Shown here: positions 45,035 through 53,606 of the stretch, in pieces
Numbering within the stretch: position 1 is the stretch's first letter
Layout: each line of letters starts with the position of its first letter
DNA from: Streptomyces sp.
GTDB taxonomy: Bacteria > Actinomycetota > Actinomycetes > Streptomycetales > Streptomycetaceae
Assembly: GCF_019510245.1 (NCBI RefSeq)
Contig: NZ_JAEKKT010000158.1
Location: 1 to 64,000 of the forward strand
Direction of reading: 5' to 3'
DNA length: 64,000 nt
Translations under genes and position numbers: made by a program
Notes under the pieces: model-generated
Told to the model about the DNA's origin: nothing
Database searches by the model: none
The model's input: the letters and a program-made list of their open reading frames with translations, nothing else

Positions 45035-45629
45035 GGGCTCGGTGTCGCGTATCCCGCGCTGTCCCGTGCCCACGTCGAAGTACGCCGCGGCGGCGTCGAG
45101 GCCCTCGGGCCGGGAGTCGTGATCGGTGCGGACGGGAGCCGAACCCGCCGCCGACGTCCTCGTCTTCGGCACCGGGTTCGGCACCCAGAACACCGTGCGC
45201 TTCGACGTCACCGGACGCCGTGGCCTGACATTCGCCGAGGCCTGGCGGGAGGGCACCCAGTACTACCTCGGAACCGTCGTCTCCGGCTTTCCCCACATGT
45301 TCCTCATGGTCGGCCCGAACACCGGACTCGGCCACAACTCGCAGATCGTCATGATCGAGGCCCAGGCGCGCTACATCGCGGCGCTCCTGCGCGGTATGCG
45401 CCGGCGTGGTGCGGACACGGCCGAGGTACGGCCGGAGGTCCAGCGGGCCTTCGACGAGTGGATCGGCGGCCGGATGGCCGGCACCGTCTGGCAGTCGGGA
45501 GGCTGTCGCAGCTGGTACCAGGATCCGCGGTCGGGCCGCAACACGGTCCTGTGGCCCGACACCACGACCGCCTTCCGGCAGCGGACCCGCCGCGTCAGGA
45601 TGACCGACTACCGGCTCACCCGCGGCTGA
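45035..45629 (+). pseudogene. Baeyer-Villiger / flavin monooxygenase C-terminal fragment
   Basis: Begins GLGVAYPALSRAHVEV and RRGGVEALGPGVVIGADGS, typical of the middle of BVMO proteins. At about 45147 it shifts one frame to ADVLVFGTGFGTQNTVRFDV, then LTFAEAWREGTQYYLGTVVS, GFPHMFLMVGPNTGLGHNSQ and IVMIEAQARYIAALLRGM, ending at 45629. The N-terminal FAD motif and the FxGxxxHxxxW fingerprint are deleted, the junction with the acyl-CoA synthetase lying at about 45030. Intact proteins have about 490 residues; about 195 remain. Confidence 0.75.
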
Positions 45630-45638
45630 GAGTCCGGG

Positions 45639-46331
45639 TCAGGTTCCGTCCGCCTCGTCGCCGGCGCCTTCGGGAGCGTCCTCCCGGAGCCACCGGGAGT
45701 GGTGCCGCGCCGCCCAGGACCTGCTGACGTATCCCGTCCGCATCCCGAGCCTGGCCTCGGGATCCCGGTAGGCCTTGCGCAGGTGTCCGATCAGGACGAC
45801 GGCGATCACCCAGGCGAGGATGTCGTGCACGAAGATGGCGCTGGTGCGGGAGACGGACGGCAGGAGGCCGATGAACCACATGAGCAGACCGGTGAACATC
45901 ATCACCAGGACGGCACCCGCGATCCACCCGGCGTAGATCTTCTGCCCCGCGTTGAACTTGCCGGCCGGACGCGCCTGCGGCGACTTCCGCCGTTGGCGGA
46001 CGGCCCTCAGCCACTGCCGGTCGTAGACCGCGAAGCGGTTCAGCCTGCGCAGGTCCGCGCGGAACTCCCGGGAAAGGAGCCCCAGCAGCAGGGGAACAGG
46101 CAGACAGACGCCCGACCACTCGTGGACGGCGGCCACCAGGTCGCGGCGGCCGACGAACTGGGCCAGCGGGGCGAAGTACAGGCAGGCGGCGGTGGCCAGC
46201 ACCAGCAGCATGAGCCAGCCGGTCGCCCGGTGGACCATGCGCTGGGCAGGCCCGAACCGGCGGACCCGTCCGGACGGTTCAGGCCGCCTTGCCGTGCCGG
46301 TCGGCGTCGTCGAGCCAGCCGTCGACCGCAT
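45639..46331 (-). CDS. Cytochrome b561/b6-type membrane subunit
   Basis: 230 residues from ATG 46331, which has AGGAG 8 nt upstream and overlaps the end of the molybdopterin gene by 53 bp. Four membrane helices: RATGWLMLLVLATAACLYF, WSGVCLPVPLLLGLLSREF, IYAGWIAGAVLVMMFTGLLM, DILAWVIAVVLIGHLRKAYR. Histidines for b-heme are in MVHRATGW, VHEWSG, VHDILAW and IGHLRKA. The arrangement matches the formate-dehydrogenase-gamma/YedZ-type quinone-linked cytochrome. It would exchange electrons with the exported molybdoenzyme encoded upstream. Its C-terminus is charged. Confidence 0.82.
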   Translation of the reverse strand: MRSTAGSTTPTGTARRPEPSGRVRRFGPAQRMVHRATGWLMLLVLATAACLYFAPLAQFVGRRDLVAAVHEWSGVCLPVPLLLGLLSREFRADLRRLNRFAVYDRQWLRAVRQRRKSPQARPAGKFNAGQKIYAGWIAGAVLVMMFTGLLMWFIGLLPSVSRTSAIFVHDILAWVIAVVLIGHLRKAYRDPEARLGMRTGYVSRSWAARHHSRWLREDAPEGAGDEADGT

Positions 46332-47001
46332 ATCCGCGCTCCTCCCAGAATCCGGGGATCACCTTGTCGGTGACCGTGATGCCGGACAGCCATTTGGCCG
46401 ACTTGTAGAAGTACATGGGAGCGACGAAGAGACGCACCGGCCCTCCGTGCTCGTGCGTGATGGGTTTGTCCTGCATGTTCAGTGCCACCAGGACGTCCGA
46501 GCGGCGGGCCTGCTCCAGGGTGAGGCTCTCGGTGTAGGCGCCGTCGAAGCAGGAGAAGCTGATGGCCGCGCCCGCGGAGCGCACACCCGCGTCGTCGAGG
46601 AGGTCTGCCAGCCACACGCCTTCGAAGGGCGTGTCGTCCACTCGCCACCCGTCGGTGCACAGGACGTCGGCGACGACGCGCGTCTGACGCATCCGCCGTA
46701 GTTCGGGCAGCGTGTAGGTCTTCGGCCGGTCGACCAGGCCGTCGATGCGCAGTTCGTAGTCGGTCTCGTCCTTGTGGGGCACCGAGCCGACCACGCTGTA
46801 GTACCGGAAGCCGCCCGGGTTGGGGAGCAGGCCGCTCAGCCCGGTCGCGTCGACCTGGGAAGCCGCGCCCAGGAACCCTTCCCACCCGCGCTGGAGATAC
46901 GGGGCGGCGGCGAGGCCCGCGGCACCCGCGGCGAGCATGCCGAGCATCGCGCGCCGTCCCACCGGTGCGCCGTCGGCGTTCCGCCTCGGCTGTTCTGCCA
47001 T
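46279..47001 (-). CDS. Tat-exported molybdopterin-dependent oxidoreductase (sulfite-oxidase/YedY fold)
   Basis: 240 residues from ATG 47001 (AGAGGA upstream). Signal region GRRAMLGMLAAGAAGLAAAP with a twin-arginine. The Mo-coordinating cysteine lies in VADVLCTDGWRVDDTPFEGV. DGAYTESLTLEQARRSDVLV and HGGPVRLFVAPMYFYKSAKW are the characteristic pterin-binding blocks. The fold is the oxidoreductase-molybdopterin domain of sulfite oxidase and MsrP. It probably reduces or oxidises a small sulfoxide or sulfite outside the membrane through the cytochrome b downstream. Two (G/A)TCACC-N9-GGTGA sites lie upstream. Confidence 0.86.
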   Translation of the reverse strand: MAEQPRRNADGAPVGRRAMLGMLAAGAAGLAAAPYLQRGWEGFLGAASQVDATGLSGLLPNPGGFRYYSVVGSVPHKDETDYELRIDGLVDRPKTYTLPELRRMRQTRVVADVLCTDGWRVDDTPFEGVWLADLLDDAGVRSAGAAISFSCFDGAYTESLTLEQARRSDVLVALNMQDKPITHEHGGPVRLFVAPMYFYKSAKWLSGITVTDKVIPGFWEERGYAVDGWLDDADRHGKAA

Positions 47002-47044
47002 GTTCAGTCCTCTTTCGGGGACCGACCGCGAGGAGCGATCGATC

Positions 47045-47193
47045 GTCACCCTTTTAATAGGTGATGATGGTGACACGCCCAGTCGAAAAGTGTCAACGAA
47101 AGATGGGAAACAAGCAGACCAGAGCCATCATGGGGCGAGTCGTGACTACTCGAAGGCTTCATAGTCCAATTCATCACCGTGCAGACCGGTGAC
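47045..47193. promoter_or_regulatory. Two (G/A)TCACC-N9-GGTGA(C/T) repeats in gap 47002-47304
   Basis: GTCACC-N9-GGTGAT at 47045-47065, with TTTTAATA inside the spacer, 44 bp before the molybdoenzyme ATG, and ATCACC-N9-GGTGAC at 47173-47193. A lone GGTGAC lies at 47069. Same motif as at 42882-42943. Confidence 0.55.
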
Positions 47194-47242
47194 TAATGTC
47201 ACGACCGCTCGGTGCGCGAAAGGGAGCGGGCAGCGCCGAAAA

Positions 47243-47287
47243 CGCCTGCGGTCCACCACCCCTCCAGGGGGCGGTGGACCGCAGGCG
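47243..47287 (-). terminator. Strong hairpin after the amidase gene
   Basis: 15-bp perfect stem CGCCTGCGGTCCACC / GGTGGACCGCAGGCG with an internal CCCCT/AGGGG stem, 17 bp downstream of the amidase stop on the minus strand. Confidence 0.75.
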
Positions 47288-47304
47288 GATTCCTTTGCGT
47301 GACG

Positions 47305-49248
47305 TCAGTGATGTCCCCGGCCCAGACTCTTCGCGGAGACGTCGGCCGAATACACCAGAGCCGTACGGTGGTTGTACTGGATCGTGTACATGGTCTTGGC
47401 GCCGATGAGAACCTTGCCGCTGCCCGCGAAGTAGTCGTCCGTGGCCGCGGGCGCCGCCGTGGCCACGTATGCCTGGTCGGCGGGGATGGTGTACATGTTC
47501 AGCGGCGCCTGGGTGGAGGGCGACAGTCCGGCCGCGGCGTACTCGGCGGCGTCGGGGTAGCTGGAGCCGTACACGGCGACCGGCTTGCCGTCGGCGGCCG
47601 CGCCGGCCGAGACGACGGTCACCTCCGTGGCGCGCGTGGTGTTGACGCCGTGCGGGTTGTAGAACCACACCTTCGCACCGCTGAACCAGATCGCCGTCCA
47701 GGATCCCTGGCGGCCGGCGACCACGAACTGCTGGCCGGCCTGCGCGGTGCTCCCCCAGTCGGAGATGCGGTCGGTGCCCGCCGCCCCACTGTGGATCGCC
47801 TGGTCACCGAAGAGCGGGGCGGTATCGCTCGGGGACGTGCGCAGGTAGACGAAGTTCGACGGCTGCTTCACGTCCGTGCACGCGGTGACGGCACCGGTCG
47901 GGTCGTCGGAGGGGCAGATCTGCGACGTCTGCCTGTTGTGCGCGAAGCCGGGCGCGATGGTCACGACCGAGCCGACGCCGCCGACTTCGTGCCGCCCCTC
48001 GCCGTGGGTGCCCAGGAGCGCCATGAAATGGTCCCAGTCCCAGGACGTGCCCGGGTCCCAGTGCATGCCGGAGACCAGCGCCGAGGTGGGCCCGGGAACG
48101 TTGTCGTGGCCGATGATGTGCTGCCGGTCGAGCGGAATCTGGAAACGCTGGGCGAGGTACTTCACCAGGTCGGCGGTCGCCTCGTACTGCGCCTCCGTGT
48201 ACCAGGTGGCGCCGTGCGCCGCGTAACCCTCGTGCTCGATGCCTATCGAGTGCAGGTTGCTGGAGTAGTTGCCCGCGTGGAAGGCGATGTCCTTCGTCGG
48301 CACCATCTGCGTCACCGCGCCGTCCGAGGACCGCATCACGTAGTGCGACGCGCTGGTCCTCGGCTGCTGGAAGGTGCTGATGGCGGACGCGTAGGACGAC
48401 TCCGTGTCATGGATGACGATGGTGTCGATCCTGATGTTGTTCGCGGGCCGGTCGGAGATCTGGCCGTTGGTCGGGTCGGCCGGCACGAACGTGCAGTCCA
48501 CCGTGTCCGGGCATTCGGTCGCCGCCGTCTTCGCGGCCGGCAGGTCCAGCTCGCCCAGCTGGCCCGTGGCCGGTGCTATCCCGGGGGTGGCCGCCAGACT
48601 CACCTTCTGGCCGTCGGACGTGGTGCGGCTGGCCCCGTGCTTGACGGTGGCGAAGACCCGGTTGGCGAACGCCCTGGCGCCCTGCTCCCGGCTCGCCTGG
48701 CTGTAGCGGGCGACGGCCCCGTACCAGTCGGGCGGTTCGGCGGAGGTCTTGCCGTGCAGGTTCTTCTGGTACGAGGCGAGCAGCGCCGCGCCGCCGCGGA
48801 TGTTGGCCGCCTCGTCGGTGCGCAGCTTCTCGGGGGTGAGACCGGTGAGCTTCGCCGCCGCGCCGAGGGTGTGCAGAGCCGGGGGCGCGGCCAGCTTGGC
48901 GACATCGGCGCGGCCCGCGACACCGGCCGCGCCGTCGGCGACCATCGCCGGAGTGACGTCGGTCAGGTGCATCGGTCCGTATCCGCCCTCGGCGCTCGGC
49001 CGACCGGCGTGGTCGTCCCACGCGGACTCCTGGTAGGCGAGGGCGAGCAGCACCTCCCGGGGGACGTGGTATTCGGCCGCCGCGTCGGCGAAGGCATGCT
49101 GCCGCGCGGCATCGGCCTGACCGCCGCCGGTGGCCTGCGCCACCAGAGGCACGGTGACCGAGCCCGCGACGGCGAGAACGCCCACCGCGGTGAACAGGGC
49201 CCGACGGCGCCGTGGCACCAGACGATGGGCGTGTTGCCTTTTTGCCAT
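47305..49248 (-). CDS. Secreted N-acetylmuramoyl-L-alanine amidase with lysozyme-like N-terminal domain
   Basis: 647 residues from ATG 49248. Signal peptide with RRRRALFTAVGVLAVAGSV. The N-terminal region (about 55-200) begins AEYHVPREVLLALAYQESAW, a soluble lytic-transglycosylase-like helix with the catalytic-type Glu, and contains NIRGGAALLASYQKN. Amidase_2 zinc ligands: TIVIHDTESS, SIGIEHEGY and HIIGHDNVPGP. The C-terminal 200 residues are SH3-like (FVYLRTSPSDTAPLFGD and VAGRQGSWTAIWFSGAKVW), with a cysteine pair. It should cut peptidoglycan stem peptides. The combination of two wall-lytic modules in one protein is distinctive. No operon partners. Confidence 0.87.
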   Translation of the reverse strand: MAKRQHAHRLVPRRRRALFTAVGVLAVAGSVTVPLVAQATGGGQADAARQHAFADAAAEYHVPREVLLALAYQESAWDDHAGRPSAEGGYGPMHLTDVTPAMVADGAAGVAGRADVAKLAAPPALHTLGAAAKLTGLTPEKLRTDEAANIRGGAALLASYQKNLHGKTSAEPPDWYGAVARYSQASREQGARAFANRVFATVKHGASRTTSDGQKVSLAATPGIAPATGQLGELDLPAAKTAATECPDTVDCTFVPADPTNGQISDRPANNIRIDTIVIHDTESSYASAISTFQQPRTSASHYVMRSSDGAVTQMVPTKDIAFHAGNYSSNLHSIGIEHEGYAAHGATWYTEAQYEATADLVKYLAQRFQIPLDRQHIIGHDNVPGPTSALVSGMHWDPGTSWDWDHFMALLGTHGEGRHEVGGVGSVVTIAPGFAHNRQTSQICPSDDPTGAVTACTDVKQPSNFVYLRTSPSDTAPLFGDQAIHSGAAGTDRISDWGSTAQAGQQFVVAGRQGSWTAIWFSGAKVWFYNPHGVNTTRATEVTVVSAGAAADGKPVAVYGSSYPDAAEYAAAGLSPSTQAPLNMYTIPADQAYVATAAPAATDDYFAGSGKVLIGAKTMYTIQYNHRTALVYSADVSAKSLGRGHH

Positions 49249-49835
49249 GTAGAACACCAAATCCGCTACGAGGGTCCGCTTATGACGATCCGAGTCGGTG
49301 GCAGCCGGCGAGAACGGACGGTTCCGCACGCGCTGACCGGCCATCAGGGCGTCAGGAGTGATGAGGAGTCGGGCGCCTGCCGCCGGCCGAGGTCATCGCG
49401 CGCATGACATACGGACGTCCAAAGCCCGGCCCGGAGCGAGACATCGAGACATGACGGCTCATGGACGCTGAACTTCAGGACGAAATGCCACGCGTACTTG
49501 TCGGCGCAATTAAGTAGATCAGAGAACCGATGCAGTACGCAAACAACTGCCTCAGGACAGCACCCGAAGACGGGTGAATGCCGCAGACACGTGTACAGCC
49601 GGAGACCTGCAACGTGTGAGTCAACCGAGGCCAGGGCGCGCTCAGTCAAGATGACCGCACATATTAGACTCCTGAAGTCGCACAGGGGTCCTGAGGTTCT
49701 CTTCCTCACCCCCGCGCCGCGGACGTCAACCGGGCCCTGCCGGGACCGTGATCGCGGCTCCCGCCGTCCAGGCCGACGCGATGCCCGCGCACCAGGCTGT
49801 TGGTGCGGCACGTCCCCCAAGGAGTGAAGACAACC
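49249..49835. other. Divergent promoter gap, 587 bp, no gene found
   Basis: Lies between the amidase (minus) and the hydroxyacid dehydrogenase (plus). The stretch 49490-49560 is A/T-rich. No repeat, hairpin or frame with family resemblance was noticed. Confidence 0.35.
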
Positions 49836-50822
49836 GTGAGCCCAGTCACGCCCATCGCCCCCTCCGGCGCGACCGTCCACGGGGGTGAACGGATGCTCGC
49901 GTGGCTTCCCGTGCCTCCCGAGGATCTCGACGGCCTCCCGGACTGTCTGGACTACGCGCACTGGGACGGCCAGGGCGGATTTCCCACGGACCCGGCCCGC
50001 GTCACCTTCTACGCGCCCCCGATGACCAAGGACCCGGACGTGATCCTCCGGCCGCTGCCGCACATGTCACGGCTCCGGGTACTTCAGGCGCTGAGCGCGG
50101 GGGTCGACTACCTGTTGCCGCACCTTCGCCCGGACGTCTTGCTCTGCAACGCTCGCGGCCTCCACAACGGCGGCACCGCGGAGTTGGCCCTGACCCTGAC
50201 CCTGGCGGCGCTGCGCGGGGTGCCGGACCTCGTCCGCAACCAGGCCGCCGGGCGCTGGCAGGAGGGCATACGCCCGTCGCTGTCCGGCGCGACGGTACTC
50301 ATCGTCGGGTACGGCTCGATCGGCGCCGCCATCGAGGAGCGCGTACTCCCCTTCGACTGCGAGGTGGAGCGCGTGGCCGGCTCGTCACGCTGGTACCCGC
50401 GCGGGCCGGTCCACGCTCCGTCGGCCCTGAACAAGCTCCTGCCGCGGGCGGACGTGGTGATTCTCTCGGTGCCGCTCACCGAGAGCACACGGCATCTGGT
50501 GGACGCGGGCTTCCTGAAGACCATGAAGGACGGTGCCCTGCTGGTCAATGTGGCACGTGGTGCGGTGGTGGATACCGAAGCGCTGCTCGCGGAAGTACAG
50601 TGCGGCCGGCTCCAGGCGGCCCTGGACGTGACCGACCCCGAGCCCCTGCCCAGGGAACATCCACTGTGGACGGCACCGGGCGTGCTCATCAGCCCTCATG
50701 CCGGCGCGTTCACCACCGCGTTCGTACCGCAGGTCAAACGCATGCTCACCATGCAACTGAACCGCCTCGCCCGCGGACAGGTACTCCACAACGCCGTACT
50801 GGCCGTCCCTGCCGCAGGCTGA
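49836..50822 (+). CDS. D-isomer-specific 2-hydroxyacid dehydrogenase
   Basis: 328 residues from GTG 49836 (AAGGAG about 10 nt upstream). NAD-binding Rossmann motif VLIVGYGSIGAAIEERVL. The catalytic Arg lies in NVARGAVVDTEALL, the Glu in VTDPEPLPREHPLW, and the His in LISPHAGAFTTAF. It reduces a 2-oxo acid to a D-2-hydroxy acid, or the reverse. The short N-terminal substrate domain (LPVPPEDLDGLPDCLDYAHW) is of the phosphoglycerate-dehydrogenase-like type. There is no partner in the unit; the next gene starts 215 bp later. Confidence 0.87.
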   Translation: MSPVTPIAPSGATVHGGERMLAWLPVPPEDLDGLPDCLDYAHWDGQGGFPTDPARVTFYAPPMTKDPDVILRPLPHMSRLRVLQALSAGVDYLLPHLRPDVLLCNARGLHNGGTAELALTLTLAALRGVPDLVRNQAAGRWQEGIRPSLSGATVLIVGYGSIGAAIEERVLPFDCEVERVAGSSRWYPRGPVHAPSALNKLLPRADVVILSVPLTESTRHLVDAGFLKTMKDGALLVNVARGAVVDTEALLAEVQCGRLQAALDVTDPEPLPREHPLWTAPGVLISPHAGAFTTAFVPQVKRMLTMQLNRLARGQVLHNAVLAVPAAG

Positions 50823-51036
50823 GGCGACTTCGCGCCCCGCCCGGATATCGGCGATCGACACCGCCCCGGGCACCGCGCGCCTGTCATGTTTCACGCGGGC
50901 CATACCCGCCGCACAGACAACGGGACCCAATTCCGACGTCGTATTTTCATGTGGCAATGCCGCACACATCTGCACAATCGTGAATACCTCGGTACCATGC
51001 ACAGCGCAGCACCATTGGTTAAAGGAGTGAACGGTT

Positions 51037-51534
51037 GTGACCAGCCAACCAGCCGCCACGCTCCGATCACGGTATGTGGAACAGGCCGTGTCGGATCTTG
51101 AGCGAAATCGTCAAATCCAGCTTCAACTTGCCGAACAGATCACGATGTTGAAGGAAGAGGAAGCTCTTCTTCAGGACATCCTGCAGCTCGCGGAGCGTTA
51201 CGACGGTTTGTCGGACCCGCCACGGCTGTCCGAGCAGCCCAAGGAAACGCCCGTGCCGCGAAGCGCACGACGGGCTTCCGGCACGAAGGGGAAGTCGCGT
51301 CAACCGCTGCTCGGAGACATGTTGCTGGCCCTGCTCGCCGGACACGACGAGCCGCGGATGGCCAAGGAAGTACGCAAGGAACTCCTGCAGAAGCACCCGG
51401 ACCGGAATCCGACACCCCAGGTCGTAAGGAACACCCTCGAATCATTGGTCGCCAAGGGGCACGTCAAGCGGTACCGGGAGCACCACTCGGTGAAGTACGC
51501 CCTGGCGAAGGCCCGGGAGGATCAGCCTCAGTGA
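51037..51534 (+). CDS. Coiled-coil plus winged-helix protein, unknown function
   Basis: 165 residues from GTG 51037 (AAAGGAG upstream). Residues about 10-50 form a long amphipathic helix rich in Glu and Gln (ERNRQIQLQLAEQITMLKEE, EALLQDILQLAERYDGL), likely a coiled coil. A Pro/Arg/Lys-rich linker follows. The second half is a winged helix: LGDMLLALLAGHDEPRMAKE, VRKELLQKHPDRNPTPQVVR, NTLESLVAKGHVKRYREHHS. It may be a dimeric DNA-binding regulator. The base composition is lower in GC than that of its neighbours. A hairpin follows the stop. I do not recognise a named family. Confidence 0.65.
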   Translation: MTSQPAATLRSRYVEQAVSDLERNRQIQLQLAEQITMLKEEEALLQDILQLAERYDGLSDPPRLSEQPKETPVPRSARRASGTKGKSRQPLLGDMLLALLAGHDEPRMAKEVRKELLQKHPDRNPTPQVVRNTLESLVAKGHVKRYREHHSVKYALAKAREDQPQ

Positions 51535-51546
51535 CCCGACCGGCCG

Positions 51547-51585
51547 GTGTGCTCCGTCCGGTGCGGACGCCCGGAGGGAGCACAC
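51547..51585 (+). terminator. Hairpin after the coiled-coil/winged-helix gene
   Basis: 9-bp stem GTGTGCTCC-type (51547-51555) pairing with 51577-51585, with an inner GTCCG-GTG-CGGAC stem, 13 bp after the stop. Confidence 0.6.
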
Positions 51586-51632
51586 GGGTACGGACCTCGA
51601 CGGCTTCCCGACACAGATACTCATATCAGGTC

Positions 51633-51693
51633 CGTATCCGTACGCGTGACGTGATACGTATTCGATCCGAGAAACACATGTGTATTCGGATCC
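51633..51693. promoter_or_regulatory. Repeat-rich region upstream of the MarR gene
   Basis: CGTATC at 51633-51638 faces GATACG at 51653-51658; GTATTCGATCCG at 51658-51669 is repeated as GTATTCGGATCC at 51682-51693. TACACT at about 51768-51773 could be a -10 for a leaderless transcript, since no ribosome site precedes ATG 51781. Confidence 0.4.
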
Positions 51694-51780
51694 AGGATTT
51701 CTCTCCGCGAATGGTGGCTGCCCGACGGAGTCCGCACGGCCGCCGACTTCGGCAGCGGAGTGCCATTTACACTGTGCCGC

Positions 51781-52236
51781 ATGGCAGACGTGAAGAATAT
51801 CAAGCCCCTCGATCACGACGAGGAGGCCTTCCTGCGGGCGCTGGGCAGGGTAATGATGCTTTTGCCGCGAGTCGTCGACGCGGACATGCTGGATGAACAC
51901 TCGATCTCCACGGTTGAGTACATGGTGCTGGTGCACCTCTCCGAGGTGCGGCACCACCAGATGCGCATGAGTGACTTGGCAAATATGTGCGGGCTGTCGC
52001 TGAGCGGCATGACCCGGGTGGTCAACCGTCTCGAGTCGCAGTCGCTGGTCCTGCGGAAGAAGGCCCCCGATGACGGGCGGGCGTGGCTCGCCGTACTCAC
52101 CAGTGCCGGATGGACCCAGCTGAAACAGGCCTGGCCCATCAACCTTGCAAGTGTCCGCCGCCATGTCTTCTCGCACCTGGACGGCTGCGATATTGCCGCA
52201 GCCGCGAAAGTGCTGGAGCGCATAGCGCCCTGCTGA
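51781..52236 (+). CDS. MarR-family transcriptional regulator
   Basis: 151 residues. Start ATG 51781 is preferred to ATG 51760: it gives a better MADVKN start and may be leaderless. Winged helix-turn-helix: EHSISTVEYMVLVHLSEV, MRMSDLANMCGLSLSGMTRV, VNRLESQSLVLRKKAPDDGR, and the wing AWLAVLTSAGWTQL. A helical dimerisation end carries HVFSHLDGCDIAAAAKVLER. It likely represses its own gene through the repeats at 51633-51693. The closest downstream gene is the broken glycosyltransferase on the other strand. Ligand unknown. Confidence 0.88.
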   Translation: MADVKNIKPLDHDEEAFLRALGRVMMLLPRVVDADMLDEHSISTVEYMVLVHLSEVRHHQMRMSDLANMCGLSLSGMTRVVNRLESQSLVLRKKAPDDGRAWLAVLTSAGWTQLKQAWPINLASVRRHVFSHLDGCDIAAAAKVLERIAPC

Positions 52237-52263
52237 CACCGGAGCCCCCCGGCCCAGGAGGCG

Positions 52264-53282
52264 TCACCCGCCGTCGGCCGCCGCCGTGACGAGCCACTGC
52301 GCGACCTGTGCCGTTGTCGGCATTTCGGCTGTCTCGTCACGAATGCGCGAGGCCGCGGCCGTGAAGCCCGGATCGGACAACAGCCTGTGGCCCGCGGCGG
52401 CTGTCACCGCGGGATCCTGTTCCCCGGCCGGCAGTGCGATGCCCGCGCCGACCGCCGCCAACCGCTCCGCCTCTAGGGCCTGTCTGGCCTCTCGGGCACC
52501 ACGCCGGCCGGGACACCATGTGCCGCAGCAGCGAAGGCGAGGTCGGGACCACCGTGGTGCAGCACCGCGGTGACATCGTTCAATTCTTCGGCGGCCGCGG
52601 AGCCGCGCACGGGATGTGCCCCGCCCGCCTCCCCGTCGAAAGCGTCGCTCTCCCTCCGGCGTGTGAGTGACAGCCGGGCGGGCGCCGGACCGGGCTCCGC
52701 CCGCGTCGCGTCGTGCCGGCGGGCCGCTGCCGGCCACTGCGGGCGCAGGCTCGGCGGGGACAGATGCAGCAGCCGGCGCCCGTCCGACGCCTGCGGGGGA
52801 GGCTGGAGTCCGCGGTCCAGGTAACGGGTGCGCACGGTCGCCGTGAGTGCGTCGACTTCGTCCGGCTCCAACGCCGTACCGGTGACCGCCACGACGCAGG
52901 GCACCTCACAGGCGCTCGCCACCAGCGGCCCCACCAGGTCGCAGTGCTCGGAGACGATCAGATCGGGCATCCACCGCCCGGCCCGGTCCACTGCTTCGTC
53001 GGCCATGAGGTCCACACGCGCACCGGCGAAGTACTCCGCCATGATGTCCGTCGTGGGGCTGAGCAGGATGTCCACGCCGATACGGCGGGCCACCTCAGCG
53101 GTCACCTCGTATGTGGTGGGGCCGAAGAACATCAGCTCGAAGCCCTCCTGCTCCAGCCAGGGTGCCGCCTCCGAGGCGGTTGCGAGGGCGACCTCGTGCC
53201 CGTACTCACGCAGTGCCCGGGCCAGCGGCAGCAGCGGGGTGAGGCGTTCGGGCAGGGGATTGCTGAAGAAGAGGATGCGCAC
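52264..53282 (-). pseudogene. Second GT1-type glycosyltransferase, frameshifted and internally deleted
   Basis: Paralog of 34983-36119. N-terminal half is intact: MRILFFSNPLPERLTPLLPL, ARALREYGHEVALAT, TDIMAEYFAGARVDLMADEA, LIVSEHCDLVGPLVASACEV. The first part of the donor domain (VLVSFSTSKREP-type block) is missing: the sequence jumps from ATRAEPGPAPARLSLTRRRE to GSAAAEELNDVTAVLHHGGP. A further shift at about 52485 moves the reading frame to RQALEAERLAAVGAGIALP and ends RDETAEMPTTAQVAQWLVT. The signature HHGGS is HHGGP here. It is non-functional unless the shifts are errors. Confidence 0.75.
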
Positions 53283-53404
53283 GGCGGGGACTTTCCTGAC
53301 TCGACGTCGCCAGAGGCCGCTCTGGCCGGTTTCCGCCCATGACGGACGTCAGGACAGACCGCCCGTATGCCGAAGAGGCGGTGACATCATGAACATACCC
53401 ACCC

Positions 53405-53421
53405 TTTAATTGCTCCGTCAA
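53405..53421 (-). promoter_or_regulatory. TTGAC-N4-CAA element (copy 6) in gap 53283-53606
   Basis: Minus-strand TTGACGGAGCAATTAAA, 123 bp upstream of the broken glycosyltransferase. It matches the element upstream of the intact paralog (36135-36151). The rest of the 324-bp gap has no gene. Confidence 0.45.
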
Positions 53422-53606
53422 ACATCTTGCGGCGACCCGGGATCGTCGCAGAGGTGCCGCCAGGTTGCCGGTGACCGGCGGAGCGGGGCACGCCCCCACA
53501 CGAAGTCGGCCTTCACCACCCGTGTCCGGGCGGTGTAGGCCGATGTCACGCGCGGCCGGTCAGGGGGTCGAAGACACCCGTGAGCCGTTCCGCGCCGAAT
53601 GCGGGG

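Noticed and set aside
47212..49407. 731-codon frame antisense to the amidase
   Set aside because: Arg/Gly/Val-rich shadow of a gene with zinc-ligand motifs.
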